A program made the translations under genes and the position numbers. The notes under the pieces were generated by a model, which saw only the letters and a list, made by a program, of their open reading frames with translations, was not told where the DNA came from and searched no databases. DNA of 64,000 nt, taken from the NCBI GenBank assembly GCA_041751425.1, contig JBGSXL010000011.1:62001-126000 (forward strand). Reading direction: 5' to 3'. This DNA is from JAVVEG01 sp041751425. GTDB taxonomy: Bacteria; Pseudomonadota; Gammaproteobacteria; Pseudomonadales; Pseudohongiellaceae. Of the stretch, positions 27,660 through 36,035 are shown in pieces; position 1 is the stretch's first letter, and every line of letters starts with the position of its first letter.

Positions 27660-28557
27660 CCGGTAGCTTACTGTTGCTGGGTTCCTGCACACAAAGATCC
27701 AGCCAGCTTTGCACGCCTGTGCTGCGATATTTGTGCTTGTGCAGGATGAAATAGAATTTACGCTGCCAATCTCTGTGTTTGGCCTGCAATGGCACCAGAG
27801 TGCCGCGTTTGAATGCATCCTGCAAGGTGATCAGCGACAGGCAACCCACACCAAGTCCTGCTTCAACAGCCCGTTTGATGGCCTCGGTATGTTGCAGCTC
27901 CAGGCGCAGGTTCAGGGCAGGAACCAGTCCATGCATGGCACGATCGAAGGCCTGTCTGGTACCAGAGCCGGCTTCACGAACAATCCACTCCGCAGCCAGC
28001 AGAGCGGCGTCGTCCAGTACCGGGGCTCTGGCTTGCGGATGATCTGGCGAGCAGAACAAACTGAGCTCATCATCGCGCCAGGGAATAACCTCCAGCGCGG
28101 CGTCGTGCAGCTCTCCTTCTATTAAGCCGATATCCAGTTCGAAATTGCGCACCTTCTGAACGATGCTGGCAGTATTCTCCACGGTCAGTGCCACTCTGGA
28201 GCCTTCATGTCGACTCATGAAGCCGGCCATGATCGGCACCGCCAGATAATTGCCGATGGTCAGTGTTGCTCCTACCTTCAACTCGCCGACTTCATCGTGG
28301 CGATGCAGGCTGCGCTCGAACTCACGGGCCTGCGCCAGCAGCGCTTCGGCTCGCGGTCTGAGAGACTTGCCAAGTTCATTGAGCTGCAGTCGCTTTCCTG
28401 CACGATCGAACAATTGCAGATTGAAGTTGTGCTCCAGGTCCTGCAACGCGGAGCTGGCCGCAGACTGCGACATGGAAAGGCTCTGCGCTGCCATAGTGAC
28501 ATTTTCATGATTCGCTGTCGCAAGAAAGACTTCCAGTTGCCTAAGTGTATAATGCAT
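27640..28557 (-). CDS. finR: LysR-family regulator FinR
   Basis: 305 residues from the ATG at 28557; the longer frame adds an AT-rich, unlikely leader. The HTH (ENVTMAAQSLSMSQSAASSALQDLE) and the following LFDRAGKRLQLNELG match FinR of Pseudomonas, the activator of ferredoxin-NADP reductase in response to superoxide or loss of iron-sulfur clusters. It is divergent from the fpr gene, as in Pseudomonas, and an inverted repeat with the ATC-N9-GAT pattern lies between them. Confidence 0.83.
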   Translation of the reverse strand: MHYTLRQLEVFLATANHENVTMAAQSLSMSQSAASSALQDLEHNFNLQLFDRAGKRLQLNELGKSLRPRAEALLAQAREFERSLHRHDEVGELKVGATLTIGNYLAVPIMAGFMSRHEGSRVALTVENTASIVQKVRNFELDIGLIEGELHDAALEVIPWRDDELSLFCSPDHPQARAPVLDDAALLAAEWIVREAGSGTRQAFDRAMHGLVPALNLRLELQHTEAIKRAVEAGLGVGCLSLITLQDAFKRGTLVPLQAKHRDWQRKFYFILHKHKYRSTGVQSWLDLCVQEPSNSKLPGAKIDR

Positions 28558-28571
28558 CGGCGCAATCCTTA

Positions 28572-28594
28572 CTTTATCTACAAAACCGATAAAG
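28572..28594. promoter_or_regulatory. Candidate FinR operator
   Basis: CTTTATC-N9-GATAAAG is a perfect 7 bp inverted repeat with the T-N11-A / ATC-N9-GAT geometry of LysR boxes. It lies 15 bases before the finR start and about 120 bases before fpr. Seen directly; binding by FinR is inferred from the divergent arrangement. Confidence 0.55.
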
Positions 28595-28711
28595 TATATA
28601 TTTATTATCAATTTTACAAATATATTAAGTAACTCGTACACTGACTGCATCAATGGTCAGAGACTCTGCCTACAAACTGAGTCTTTGCGAACGACATACA
28701 GGAAACAAAGA

Positions 28712-29482
28712 ATGGCTGCTTCATCCCGACAAAGTGTGACCAGTGTGCATCATTGGAACGATACGCTGTTCAGCTTCACAACAACGCGCGACAAATCACT
28801 GCGATTTGAGAATGGTCATTTTGTGATGGTGGGCATGGAAGTGGAAGGCCGCCCATTGATGCGCGCTTACAGTATAGCCAGCGCTAATTATGAAGAGGAG
28901 TTGGAGTTCTTCAGCATCAAGGTGCAGGACGGTCCGCTGACTTCCCGTTTGCAGAACATCAAGGTGGGCGATGAACTGCTGATCAGCAGCAAACCGACGG
29001 GCACTCTGGTCGCCGATCACCTGTTGCCTGGGCGTAATCTCTATCTGTTGGCTACTGGTACAGGCCTGGCACCATTCCTCAGTATCATCCGCGACCCTGA
29101 TATCTATGAGCGTTTCGAAAAGGTGATTCTTGTGCATGGGGTGCGGCGCATTAATGATCTGGCGTACCACGACTACATTACGCGAGAGTTGCCCAAGAAT
29201 GAGTTTTTTGGTGAGCAGGTACAGAAACAGTTAATCTACTACCCAACAGTGACACGTGAAGCATTCAAAAACACAGGCCGGATAACCCTGTTAATGGAAA
29301 ACGGTAAATTGTTTACTGATATCGGCCTGGAAAAACCCAGTCTGAACATTGACAGATTCATGCTGTGCGGCAGCACCGCCATGCTGAAAGACATCTGCAA
29401 GATTCTGGACGGCTGGAGATTCCATGAATCCAGACAAGGAATCCAAGCGCACTATGTCATAGAACGCGCCTTCGTCGGCTAA
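28712..29482 (+). CDS. fpr: Ferredoxin-NADP+ reductase
   Basis: 256 residues from the ATG at 28712 (AGGAAAC upstream). The FAD domain contains LMRAYSIASA, the RxYS-type flavin motif, and FFSIKVQDGPLTSRL. The NADP domain contains LATGTGLAPFLSIIRDP and the C-terminal MLCGSTAMLKDI, and the chain ends YVIERAFVG as in the bacterial Fpr family. It exchanges electrons between NADPH and ferredoxin or flavodoxin, supporting iron-sulfur repair and oxidative-stress resistance. The divergent FinR is the expected activator. A long hairpin directly follows the stop codon. Confidence 0.92.
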   Translation: MAASSRQSVTSVHHWNDTLFSFTTTRDKSLRFENGHFVMVGMEVEGRPLMRAYSIASANYEEELEFFSIKVQDGPLTSRLQNIKVGDELLISSKPTGTLVADHLLPGRNLYLLATGTGLAPFLSIIRDPDIYERFEKVILVHGVRRINDLAYHDYITRELPKNEFFGEQVQKQLIYYPTVTREAFKNTGRITLLMENGKLFTDIGLEKPSLNIDRFMLCGSTAMLKDICKILDGWRFHESRQGIQAHYVIERAFVG

Positions 29483-29559
29483 AAAAATAAATGGGGTCAG
29501 AGTAAAAATACAGCACTGTATTATTACTCTGACCCCATTTATTAATCGATTTTTTTAGC
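29478..29559. repeat. Long hairpin element with GGGGTCAGAGTAA arms (bidirectional terminator / MITE-like)
   Basis: AATAAATGGGGTCAGAGTAA (29486-29505) is repeated exactly inverted at 29524-29543. The loop itself continues the pairing (ATACAG / CTGTAT), giving a stem of about 27 bp with one mismatch. The whole is flanked by GCTAAAAAA and TTTTTTAGC, which also pair. It fills the gap between the convergent fpr and redoxin genes, with a stop codon of each inside its edges. It can act as a terminator in both directions; the arm sequence is one I associate with small transposon-derived palindromes. Confidence 0.75.
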
Positions 29560-30151
29560 TGTAGAAGAATCCCACCAGGCAGCCTTTGGCATCAGGGATA
29601 TCATCCATATCGACCTTACCACCCGCCAGCACCGTATCCAGCGCGTCTCGGAGGTAGTTGTGATTGGCGTGCACACGCTGAGTCTCGTATCCGAGCATGT
29701 CGTCGATAGGTCCACGGAAATGGACTTCACGGGTGCGCGGATCAACTATGAAAACCTCGGCAGTTCTTTCCACACCCAGGGAGCGTGCAACTGATTGGTC
29801 AGTATCTTTCAGAATTGGGAAGCCGATCTTGAACTCGATTGCCTCTTTCGCGATGCGGGGGATATCGTCCTGAATAAAGGAGTTCAGCATCAGGAATTCG
29901 ACATTCTTATTGGCATAATCGTCCTTGATGCCCAGAAAGGTAGGCACAGAAAGACGCGCAATAGGGCAGCCAGAGCCGTGAATATAAAGAACAATGAAGT
30001 CCTTATCTTCATACTCGCTGAGTTTGTGCGTAATCCCCAGATGATCTGCAAGCTCAAAGTCCTTCATGGTCTTCAGATAGTCGTCAGCATTCACGACAAA
30101 TGAGGCCAGTGAGAACAGCGTAATCAACCAGATTTTTGCAGCAATTTTCAC
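29555..30151 (-). CDS. Exported redoxin (AhpC/TSA-like) protein
   Basis: 198 residues with a signal peptide (LITLFSLASFVVNA). The thioredoxin fold is seen in DFELADHLGITHKLSEYEDKD, LYIHGSGCPIARLSVP and VFIVDPRTREVHFRGPIDDM. Only one cysteine (C62) lies at the redox position, so it is a peroxiredoxin-like rather than a CxxC protein; a second cysteine (C191) near the C-terminus could pair with it. The nearest relative in the window is the N-terminal domain of the 37874 fusion. A near-perfect FNR/Anr site with a well-spaced -10 lies upstream, suggesting induction at low oxygen. Substrate unknown. Confidence 0.75.
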   Translation of the reverse strand: MKIAAKIWLITLFSLASFVVNADDYLKTMKDFELADHLGITHKLSEYEDKDFIVLYIHGSGCPIARLSVPTFLGIKDDYANKNVEFLMLNSFIQDDIPRIAKEAIEFKIGFPILKDTDQSVARSLGVERTAEVFIVDPRTREVHFRGPIDDMLGYETQRVHANHNYLRDALDTVLAGGKVDMDDIPDAKGCLVGFFYS

Positions 30152-30463
30152 GTCAATCCTCCTCTTAAAATATTTCGCTAATTCAATCTGCCGTCATAAC
30201 CATGCTCGCAGACTTTATAAATTCAGCATAGCGCTAATCAGAACAAGTATATTGATCCATATCAAGCGCTAGTTTGTGACTAATTGTGAGAGTTCAAGTA
30301 TTTAACTGCGGTATTGCACGTAAATCTCGCCTAAACGACCCTGAAAATGGTCAAAATGAGGTGTCACTTCTCATGCTGCAACATATACTCTGCCACAAGC
30401 AACATTTTGGTAACTTGAACGTTGCCACCGGATCGAGATCAAATCAGGATCAAGGAGACAGCC
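30152..30463. other. Divergent intergenic region with FNR-type site
   Basis: 312 bases between the leftward redoxin gene and the rightward conserved exported protein. It holds the FNR/Anr palindrome described separately and a consensus AAGGAG Shine-Dalgarno just before 30464. No ORF or RNA gene is seen. Confidence 0.6.
30252..30265. promoter_or_regulatory. FNR/Anr (CRP-family) binding site
   Basis: TTGATCCATATCAA is a full match to the FNR/Anr consensus TTGAT-N4-ATCAA. Reading leftward, AGCATA at 30225-30230 gives a -10 of TATGCT, which would place the start of transcription near 30218 and the site centre near -41, the class II activation position. This favours control of the redoxin gene. 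Confidence 0.6.
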
Positions 30464-31465
30464 ATGAAAATTAACAACAACTCAATTTTTGCTGGTCTAC
30501 TGACTTTACTACCCATGGCCTTAATGGCGGCTGAATCCTATGTCGTGCCGCAAACACCTTTTGGCCACCCCGACTTGCAGGGTGTCTTGACAAATGCATC
30601 GCAAACCCCGCTGGAGCGTCCACGGGAACTTGGCAATCAGCGTGCCTTCACAGGTGAGCAACGGCGCGCTCAGGAACAGGTCTGGCTGGACTATATTGAA
30701 GCACGTTCCGCACCCAGTGACCCTAACCGCCCGCCGCCCGAGGATGACAATACCGCACTGGGGTACGACAATTTCTGGGTGGATATGGGCACCAATGTCA
30801 TCACGATCAACGGCGAGTATCGAACTTCGATCGTGATTGAGCCGGAGGACGGTCGCATTCCTTACAAAGCAGGTGTGAACCGTTTTGGCACGCCACGCAC
30901 CAATGCAGAAGGCGAACGGTTGGGCCCATATGACGGGCCGGAAGCGCGACCATTGGGGGAGCGCTGTCTGTTGTCCTTTGGCTCCAGCAGCGGGCCGCCC
31001 ATGCTGCCAGTGATGTATAACAATAATTATCGAATAGTCCAGACTCAGGATTACGTTATGATTCTGGTTGAGATGGTAAACGATGCGAGAATTGTCCGCC
31101 TGCATGACCGCCACAATGCGCAGGATATGGAAAAGTGGATGGGCGACTCCGTCGGCTACTACGACGGCGACACACTGGTCGTGGAGACAACCAATTTCAA
31201 TGCTCAGCAGAGCTTCCGTGGCTCCACGCCTCAAATGAAAGTGACTGAGTACTTTACCCGCGCAGAGCACGACCGCATCAACTATCGCTTCACTGTGGAA
31301 GATCCCGCAGCGTTCGACTCACCGTGGACTGGTGAAGTCTCCATGCAACGCAGGCCGGATGGCGACAAAATGTATGAGTACGCCTGTCACGAAGGCAATT
31401 ATGCATTGCCCGGTATTCTGGCCGGTGCCCGTCACGAAGAACGTACTGCAGTTCAAACCAACTAA
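30464..31465 (+). CDS. Conserved exported protein of unknown function
   Basis: 333 residues from the ATG preceded by CAAGGAGAC. A signal peptide (IFAGLLTLLPMALMAAE) is followed by a Pro-rich mature chain that starts TPFGHPDLQGVLTN. Conserved-looking blocks include YRIVQTQDYVMILVEM, DSVGYYDGDTLVVETTNF and YRFTVEDPAAFDSPWTGE, a pattern I know from secreted hypothetical proteins of marine and soil bacteria, often near amidohydrolases or TonB receptors. No catalytic motif is apparent. A perfect 11 bp hairpin follows the gene. Confidence 0.75.
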   Translation: MKINNNSIFAGLLTLLPMALMAAESYVVPQTPFGHPDLQGVLTNASQTPLERPRELGNQRAFTGEQRRAQEQVWLDYIEARSAPSDPNRPPPEDDNTALGYDNFWVDMGTNVITINGEYRTSIVIEPEDGRIPYKAGVNRFGTPRTNAEGERLGPYDGPEARPLGERCLLSFGSSSGPPMLPVMYNNNYRIVQTQDYVMILVEMVNDARIVRLHDRHNAQDMEKWMGDSVGYYDGDTLVVETTNFNAQQSFRGSTPQMKVTEYFTRAEHDRINYRFTVEDPAAFDSPWTGEVSMQRRPDGDKMYEYACHEGNYALPGILAGARHEERTAVQTN

Positions 31466-31477
31466 CGCACGCCTGAA

Positions 31478-31505
31478 GTCGGCCAGCTGCACATAGCTGG
31501 CCGAC
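31478..31505 (+). terminator. Strong hairpin downstream of exported protein gene
   Basis: GTCGGCCAGCT-GCACAT-AGCTGGCCGAC: a perfect 11 bp GC-rich stem with a 6-base loop, 13 bases after the stop codon. There is no following T-run, so it may be a weak terminator or an mRNA 3'-end stabiliser. Confidence 0.5.
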
Positions 31506-31585
31506 AAGCGTTGGTGGTGCATGCGCAGCCTATTGCGGGTATAGTTGCCCAGTTTTCCTGAATGGCATCCGGAGCAAGCAAAACC

Positions 31586-34075
31586 ATGCAATCCGCACTC
31601 TCGCGATTTTATATCCATATGGTTTTCCAAAAACCCTGGCTGGTGATCGGTCTGGTATTGCTGGTATTGCTGTTTTTCGGTTGGTTTGCCCAATACTTCA
31701 AGCTCGATGTCTCTGCTGACTCATTGCTGCTGGAAGGCGACATTGACCTGGAGTATTCCCGGGAAATCAATCAGCGCTATCTGGTGCAGGATTCCGTCAT
31801 TGTTGCTTTCACTCCAACAACGGATTTGTTCAGCCCTGCATCCTTAAGCGCTCTTGGTGAGTTGCAGGAAGACCTGCTAGCCATGGAGCGGGTGCAAACT
31901 GTTAATTCACTGCTGGACGTGCCTGTATTTGGCGATACACCCCTCACCGGAATCTCGGAAGACTACTTGACCATTCTGGATGAAGGGGTCGACATGGAGG
32001 CGGCGCGGGAAGAGTTGGTCAACAGCCCTGTTTTCAGCAATGCCATCATAAGCCCTGATGGCCAGACGGCGTCTCTGCTGGTGAGTTTTGCGATCGATGA
32101 GCGCTACAACACGTTGGTCAATCGTCGCACGGAGTTGCGCAATAAGCAGAACAGTGAAGGTCTGAGCGATGAAGAATCTCGCGAGTTGCAGGAGGTCAGC
32201 CGGATGTTTGATGAGCACGCCAGCAACTCCGCAGAGTTGCGTCATCAGGACATCGCCACCATAAGAGGAATTCTTTCCGGATATCAGGACAGAGCGGAAC
32301 TATACCTGGGAGGCGCGCCCATGATCGCTGACGACCTGGTGACATTCGTGCAGGCGGATCTGGCCAAATTCAGTCTGGGTGTTTTTGCTTTTATTGTTCT
32401 GGTGCTGGGTTTGATTTTCCGCAGCGTGCGCTGGGTGCTGCTGCCGCTGGTGTGCTGCGCGGTCGCAGGCATTATTGTCGTCGGCATATTGGGACTGATG
32501 GATTGGCGGGTGACAGTTGTCTCGTCCAATTTCATGTCGCTGCTTCTTATCATTACTATTTCGCTGAACGTTTATTTGATTGTTCGTTATCGCGAATTGC
32601 GTGCGACACGGCGCTTCAGCAATCACGAGAAAGTGTTGCGTCATACCGTGCTGGTTATGTTCAAGCCATGCTTGTACACCGCTTTGACGACAATCGTCGC
32701 ATTTGGGTCTTTGGTGGTAAGTGGCATATCTCCCATTATTTCTTTTGGCTGGATCATGGTAATGGGCGTGATAACAGCGTTGCTTGTAGTGTTTGCTTTG
32801 TTTCCTGCCATTGTCAGTTTGTTGCCGAAAGAAAAAGTCGACGCTAGTCGTGACCTGAAACTCAATCTCACCGGAGCGTTGGCGCGCGGCACTGATCGGC
32901 TCGGCAATAAAGTGATCTATATATATGCGGTAGTACTGCTCCTTAGTATCATCGGTCTGAGTCGCTTGCAGGTGGAAAACAGCTTCATCGGCTACTTCAG
33001 CGAAGACACAGAAATTTATCGTGGCATGACATTATTCGATCAGAAACTTGGCGGCACATTGTCATTTGATGTCGTTATTGATCTACCCGAAGAGGCCGAC
33101 GACGGTTTTGATGATTTCGATGATGGTTTTGATGACGGCGGCAACGAAGCCTATTGGTTTACCGGCGCGAAGATGGATGACATCAAAGCAATCCATGAAT
33201 ATCTCGATCAGGTTCCTCATACCGGCAAAGTGCTTTCATTTGGTGCTGTGATTCAACTTGCTGAACAGTTGAATGGCAATCAACCCGTTGACAGTTTTAT
33301 GTGGGCGTTGCTGTACAGCATGATTCCTGAGGCGCTTAAATCAACCGTGTTGACACCGTTCGTATCGGTTGCTGAGAATCAGGTGCGATTCAATGTCCGC
33401 GTGATCGAATCAGATGAAGATCTCAATCGCAATCAACTGATCAATGACGTAAGACAGGGGTTGCAGGATAACTTCGGTTTCGCGCCAGAACAGATTCACA
33501 TTACCGGCATACTGGTGCTCTACAACAACGTACTGCAAAGCCTGTATGAGTCGCAGATATTGACTCTGGGTGTTGTTCTGTTCGCCATCATGATCATGTT
33601 CCTGATGCTGTTCCGCTCACTTGCCGTGGCGAGCATCTGTATTATTCCCAATATAATTGCGGCGGGATTCGTGCTTGGTTTAATGGGCTGGTTAAGCATA
33701 CCGCTGGACATCATGACCATCACCATCGCGGCGATCTCGATTGGTATCGGCGTGGATAATACCATTCAGTATATGTATCGCTTCAAACGCGAGTTCCATC
33801 GTATCGGCAATTATCGCGAGACCATGTACTACTGCCACGACAGCATTGCTCGTGCCATGTATTTTACTTCCATGACAATTATTGCCGGATTTTCAATACT
33901 GGTTCTTTCAAATTTTATTCCGACAATCGTGTTTGGATTATTAACCAGTATCGCGATGCTGATTGCATTGTCTGGTTCCCTCACTTTGTTACCGCAGTTG
34001 TTGATTGCATTCAAACCGTTGGGACAGGAACATACATCACAAAATAAACCAGCGTTGCAACAAGCAGCACTTTAA
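31586..34075 (+). CDS. RND transporter, MMPL family
   Basis: About 829 residues; the ATG at 31586 has GGAG 11 bases upstream, and an ATG at 31562 is an alternative. The duplicated RND layout is clear: helix, periplasmic domain, six helices, repeated. The second half has ITIAAISIGIGVDNTIQYMYRF with the relay Asp. The second periplasmic domain carries an unusual run of acidic residues (DDGFDDFDDGFDD, encoded near 33098-33139). It probably exports lipids or other hydrophobic molecules. A ClpP-like gene follows after about 75 bases. Confidence 0.85.
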   Translation: MQSALSRFYIHMVFQKPWLVIGLVLLVLLFFGWFAQYFKLDVSADSLLLEGDIDLEYSREINQRYLVQDSVIVAFTPTTDLFSPASLSALGELQEDLLAMERVQTVNSLLDVPVFGDTPLTGISEDYLTILDEGVDMEAAREELVNSPVFSNAIISPDGQTASLLVSFAIDERYNTLVNRRTELRNKQNSEGLSDEESRELQEVSRMFDEHASNSAELRHQDIATIRGILSGYQDRAELYLGGAPMIADDLVTFVQADLAKFSLGVFAFIVLVLGLIFRSVRWVLLPLVCCAVAGIIVVGILGLMDWRVTVVSSNFMSLLLIITISLNVYLIVRYRELRATRRFSNHEKVLRHTVLVMFKPCLYTALTTIVAFGSLVVSGISPIISFGWIMVMGVITALLVVFALFPAIVSLLPKEKVDASRDLKLNLTGALARGTDRLGNKVIYIYAVVLLLSIIGLSRLQVENSFIGYFSEDTEIYRGMTLFDQKLGGTLSFDVVIDLPEEADDGFDDFDDGFDDGGNEAYWFTGAKMDDIKAIHEYLDQVPHTGKVLSFGAVIQLAEQLNGNQPVDSFMWALLYSMIPEALKSTVLTPFVSVAENQVRFNVRVIESDEDLNRNQLINDVRQGLQDNFGFAPEQIHITGILVLYNNVLQSLYESQILTLGVVLFAIMIMFLMLFRSLAVASICIIPNIIAAGFVLGLMGWLSIPLDIMTITIAAISIGIGVDNTIQYMYRFKREFHRIGNYRETMYYCHDSIARAMYFTSMTIIAGFSILVLSNFIPTIVFGLLTSIAMLIALSGSLTLLPQLLIAFKPLGQEHTSQNKPALQQAAL

Positions 34076-34110
34076 TTACTCAGAACATTGCCAGAGATAT
34101 AGACATTATG

Positions 34111-34140
34111 GGTAGAGATATTATGGGCAGAGATATTATG
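34111..34140 (+). repeat. 15-bp tandem repeat carrying start codons
   Basis: Two 15-bp units, GGTAGAGATATTATG and GGCAGAGATATTATG, with degenerate relatives on both sides. Each ends in an in-frame ATG for the ClpP-like gene, creating a Met-Gly-Arg-Asp-Ile repeat if translation begins upstream. Confidence 0.8.
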
Positions 34141-34149
34141 GAGAGAAAC

Positions 34150-34737
34150 ATGCTGAACAAATCCCCCGAGAAAGAACCCGCAGAACCTGCCACGAGTCGC
34201 TTCCTGGATGAGAAATTATTCAAGTCGCGCGCGCTGACAGTTTTCGGTGAAGTAAATGAGAAACTTGCACGCAGCGTGACTGAAAAATTATTGGCATTGG
34301 CTTCGGAAAGTGACGATCCGATTACGCTGTACATCAGCTCGCCGGGCGGCCATGTAGAGTCTGGCGACGTGATCTACGACATTATCAAATTCATCAAGCC
34401 GGAAGTTCATGTAATTGGTACGGGATGGGTTGCCAGTGCGGCAACAAATATTTATCTGGCAGCCAAAAAAGAGAATCGGTACGCCCTGCCCAACACGCGC
34501 TTTCTGGTTCATCAACCATCAGGTGGATCGCGTGGCAGTGCGTCAGATATCAAGATTCAGGCTGAGCAGATTATCAAAATGCGCGCGCGCATCAATCAAT
34601 TGATTGCCGATGAAACTGGCCAGTCTCTGGAGCGCGTTGCTAAAGATACAGACAGGGATCACTGGATGACAGTTGAGGAAGCGATTGCTTACGGAATAGT
34701 AGGTAAGCAAATCAAATCGTATTCGGAAATAAGATAA
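34150..34737 (+). CDS. ClpP-family serine protease
   Basis: 195 residues from the ATG at 34150, preceded by GGAGAGAAAC; in-frame ATGs at 34108, 34123 and 34138 come from a short tandem repeat. The ClpP fold is shown by ITLYISSPGGHVESGDVIYD, the nucleophile Ser96 in TGWVASAATN, His121 in FLVHQPSGG, and an Asp in KDTDRDHWM. The surroundings of Ser96 differ from the QAASMGA of housekeeping ClpP, so this is a second, specialised paralogue. No ClpX or ClpA gene is nearby; it would need an ATPase from elsewhere or act alone. Confidence 0.82.
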   Translation: MLNKSPEKEPAEPATSRFLDEKLFKSRALTVFGEVNEKLARSVTEKLLALASESDDPITLYISSPGGHVESGDVIYDIIKFIKPEVHVIGTGWVASAATNIYLAAKKENRYALPNTRFLVHQPSGGSRGSASDIKIQAEQIIKMRARINQLIADETGQSLERVAKDTDRDHWMTVEEAIAYGIVGKQIKSYSEIR

Positions 34738-34742
34738 CCTGT

Positions 34743-35180
34743 CTATTCGGAGATGGAGTCAGACTTCAGGAAGCGCGCCTGCTGATTTTTTACCAGCGCG
34801 CAAATTACGTGATAGTCCGGTTGGCAGGACATGGCGCGAGCAACTGCAGTGTTCGCGTCAATCAATTGAATCAGTACACGACCAACAACACCTTGATATT
34901 CCACCTCGACCGTTGCGTTGTCGCCATTTATAACGCCATTGCGGGTAACCCAGACCATACCCAGAGATTCCACGGGTTCTACAACGAAGGCTTCCTCGTA
35001 GCGCACTACGCGCAATGTAAACAGAGTGTGCTCGGCGTTCCATACGCCAGCCCAGGCATCTTTGAGTGGGGCGTGAGAATTTTGCGCTAGTGCGGGCAGC
35101 GAAAACACACAGCTCAGCAAACCGATCGTCATTAAAACTCGACAACGAATGTTCGCAGCTGACTTCTTGAATTTTTGCAT
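34743..35180 (-). CDS. Exported hypothetical protein
   Basis: 145 residues from the ATG at 35180, preceded by GGGATATTGAT. A signal peptide (VLMTIGLLSCVFSLPALAQ) leads to a small, probably beta-rich mature domain (WAGVWNAEHTLFTLRVVRYEE, VEVEYQGVVGRVLIQL). I do not recognise the family. Its start nearly touches the stop of the upstream NnrU-like gene, so they are co-transcribed. The gene is convergent with the ClpP-like gene, five bases away. Confidence 0.65.
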   Translation of the reverse strand: MQKFKKSAANIRCRVLMTIGLLSCVFSLPALAQNSHAPLKDAWAGVWNAEHTLFTLRVVRYEEAFVVEPVESLGMVWVTRNGVINGDNATVEVEYQGVVGRVLIQLIDANTAVARAMSCQPDYHVICALVKNQQARFLKSDSISE

Positions 35181-35181
35181 A

Positions 35182-35781
35182 TCAATATCCCAACAGATCA
35201 AGTCCTACGCCAAACAACTGTCCATGAAAAAGGATGATGACACCCCAGCCAATTAGGCCAAGAAGTATAGCAGCTATATCCGATTGAACTGTAACACTTG
35301 ATAAATCAGCAGTTTTCGCTTTTTGGTCAACTCTTGGTATGCCTACCGTGCGCCCTTTCCAGGCAAAGAATATCTTCAATCCCGCCAACCCTACCATGGC
35401 ACCGAAAAATATTATGGACGCCAGGTCACCATTCGTAAGCAAGTGCGCAACGCCCCAAAGAACAACGCCGAACCATGGACTTTCAGGTACATACATTCTC
35501 AAGTGAGAGGGCGGCAACAACCCGGTTGCCAGCAACACAAAAGCCGCCAGCGCCATCGGGTAGCTAACCTCACGCCATGTCCATGGCGGCACCCACACCT
35601 GAATAAAGGGAAACTCAGTTCTGTTGCCGATCAGCAGTACAACTCCCACGGCTAGCAGCAGGCTCCGCACCAACGCTCTTGTCAGGGGTCGGTTATTCCT
35701 ACCCACCAGAGAATCGAGGCCCATCTCGGTGCTGAAAAACGCCAGACAAACAAGTCCGAATCCAATACTGAGACTGAACAC
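35182..35781 (-). CDS. NnrU-family integral membrane protein
   Basis: 199 residues, about six helices. The segment WGVAHLLTNGDLASIIFFG is the hallmark of the NnrU/zeta-carotene-isomerase-like family, which includes a membrane haem protein in plants and NnrU of denitrifiers. Its bacterial role is poorly defined. It is followed one base later by the small exported protein. No denitrification genes lie nearby, so the name is only a family label. Confidence 0.7.
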   Translation of the reverse strand: MFSLSIGFGLVCLAFFSTEMGLDSLVGRNNRPLTRALVRSLLLAVGVVLLIGNRTEFPFIQVWVPPWTWREVSYPMALAAFVLLATGLLPPSHLRMYVPESPWFGVVLWGVAHLLTNGDLASIIFFGAMVGLAGLKIFFAWKGRTVGIPRVDQKAKTADLSSVTVQSDIAAILLGLIGWGVIILFHGQLFGVGLDLLGY

Positions 35782-35984
35782 AAGTAAAGCTCCTTAGATC
35801 AGACCGGTCTCAAGCTGGCTCAGACTGTCCCGTGCGCATTCGTGCGCGCTGCGGCCAATGATATAAAACTGCCGTATCCTGATACAAACACTAATCCCGA
35901 CAACGCAGGCAATCGTAACAGCCAAAACGGACGTTAAAAAGGTTCATCGCATCGTGTGCAACGCGCGCGTTTAGCAAAAGGCAA

Positions 35985-36029
35985 GGGTAGTACTCCATGG
36001 GGTAGTACTCGGTAGGGTAGTACTCCGTA
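35985..36029. repeat. Three-copy 15-bp tandem repeat
   Basis: Units GGGTAGTACTCCATG, GGGTAGTACTCGGTA and GGGTAGTACTCCGTA lie head to tail. Each has the 6-bp palindrome AGTACT at its centre. It abuts the first palindromic element. Confidence 0.85.
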
Positions 36030-36035
36030 GTTCGC

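Noticed and set aside
27660..27818. N-terminal extension of the MMPL protein into finR
   Set aside because: The extension is Cys-rich shadow sequence of finR; the RND helix begins just after the GTG at 27659.
30521..31270. 249-codon minus-strand frame
   Set aside because: Antisense to the exported protein at 30464, which has a signal peptide and a consensus ribosome site.
35985..36029. CRISPR array
   Set aside because: Units are 15 bp with no spacers and no cas genes.
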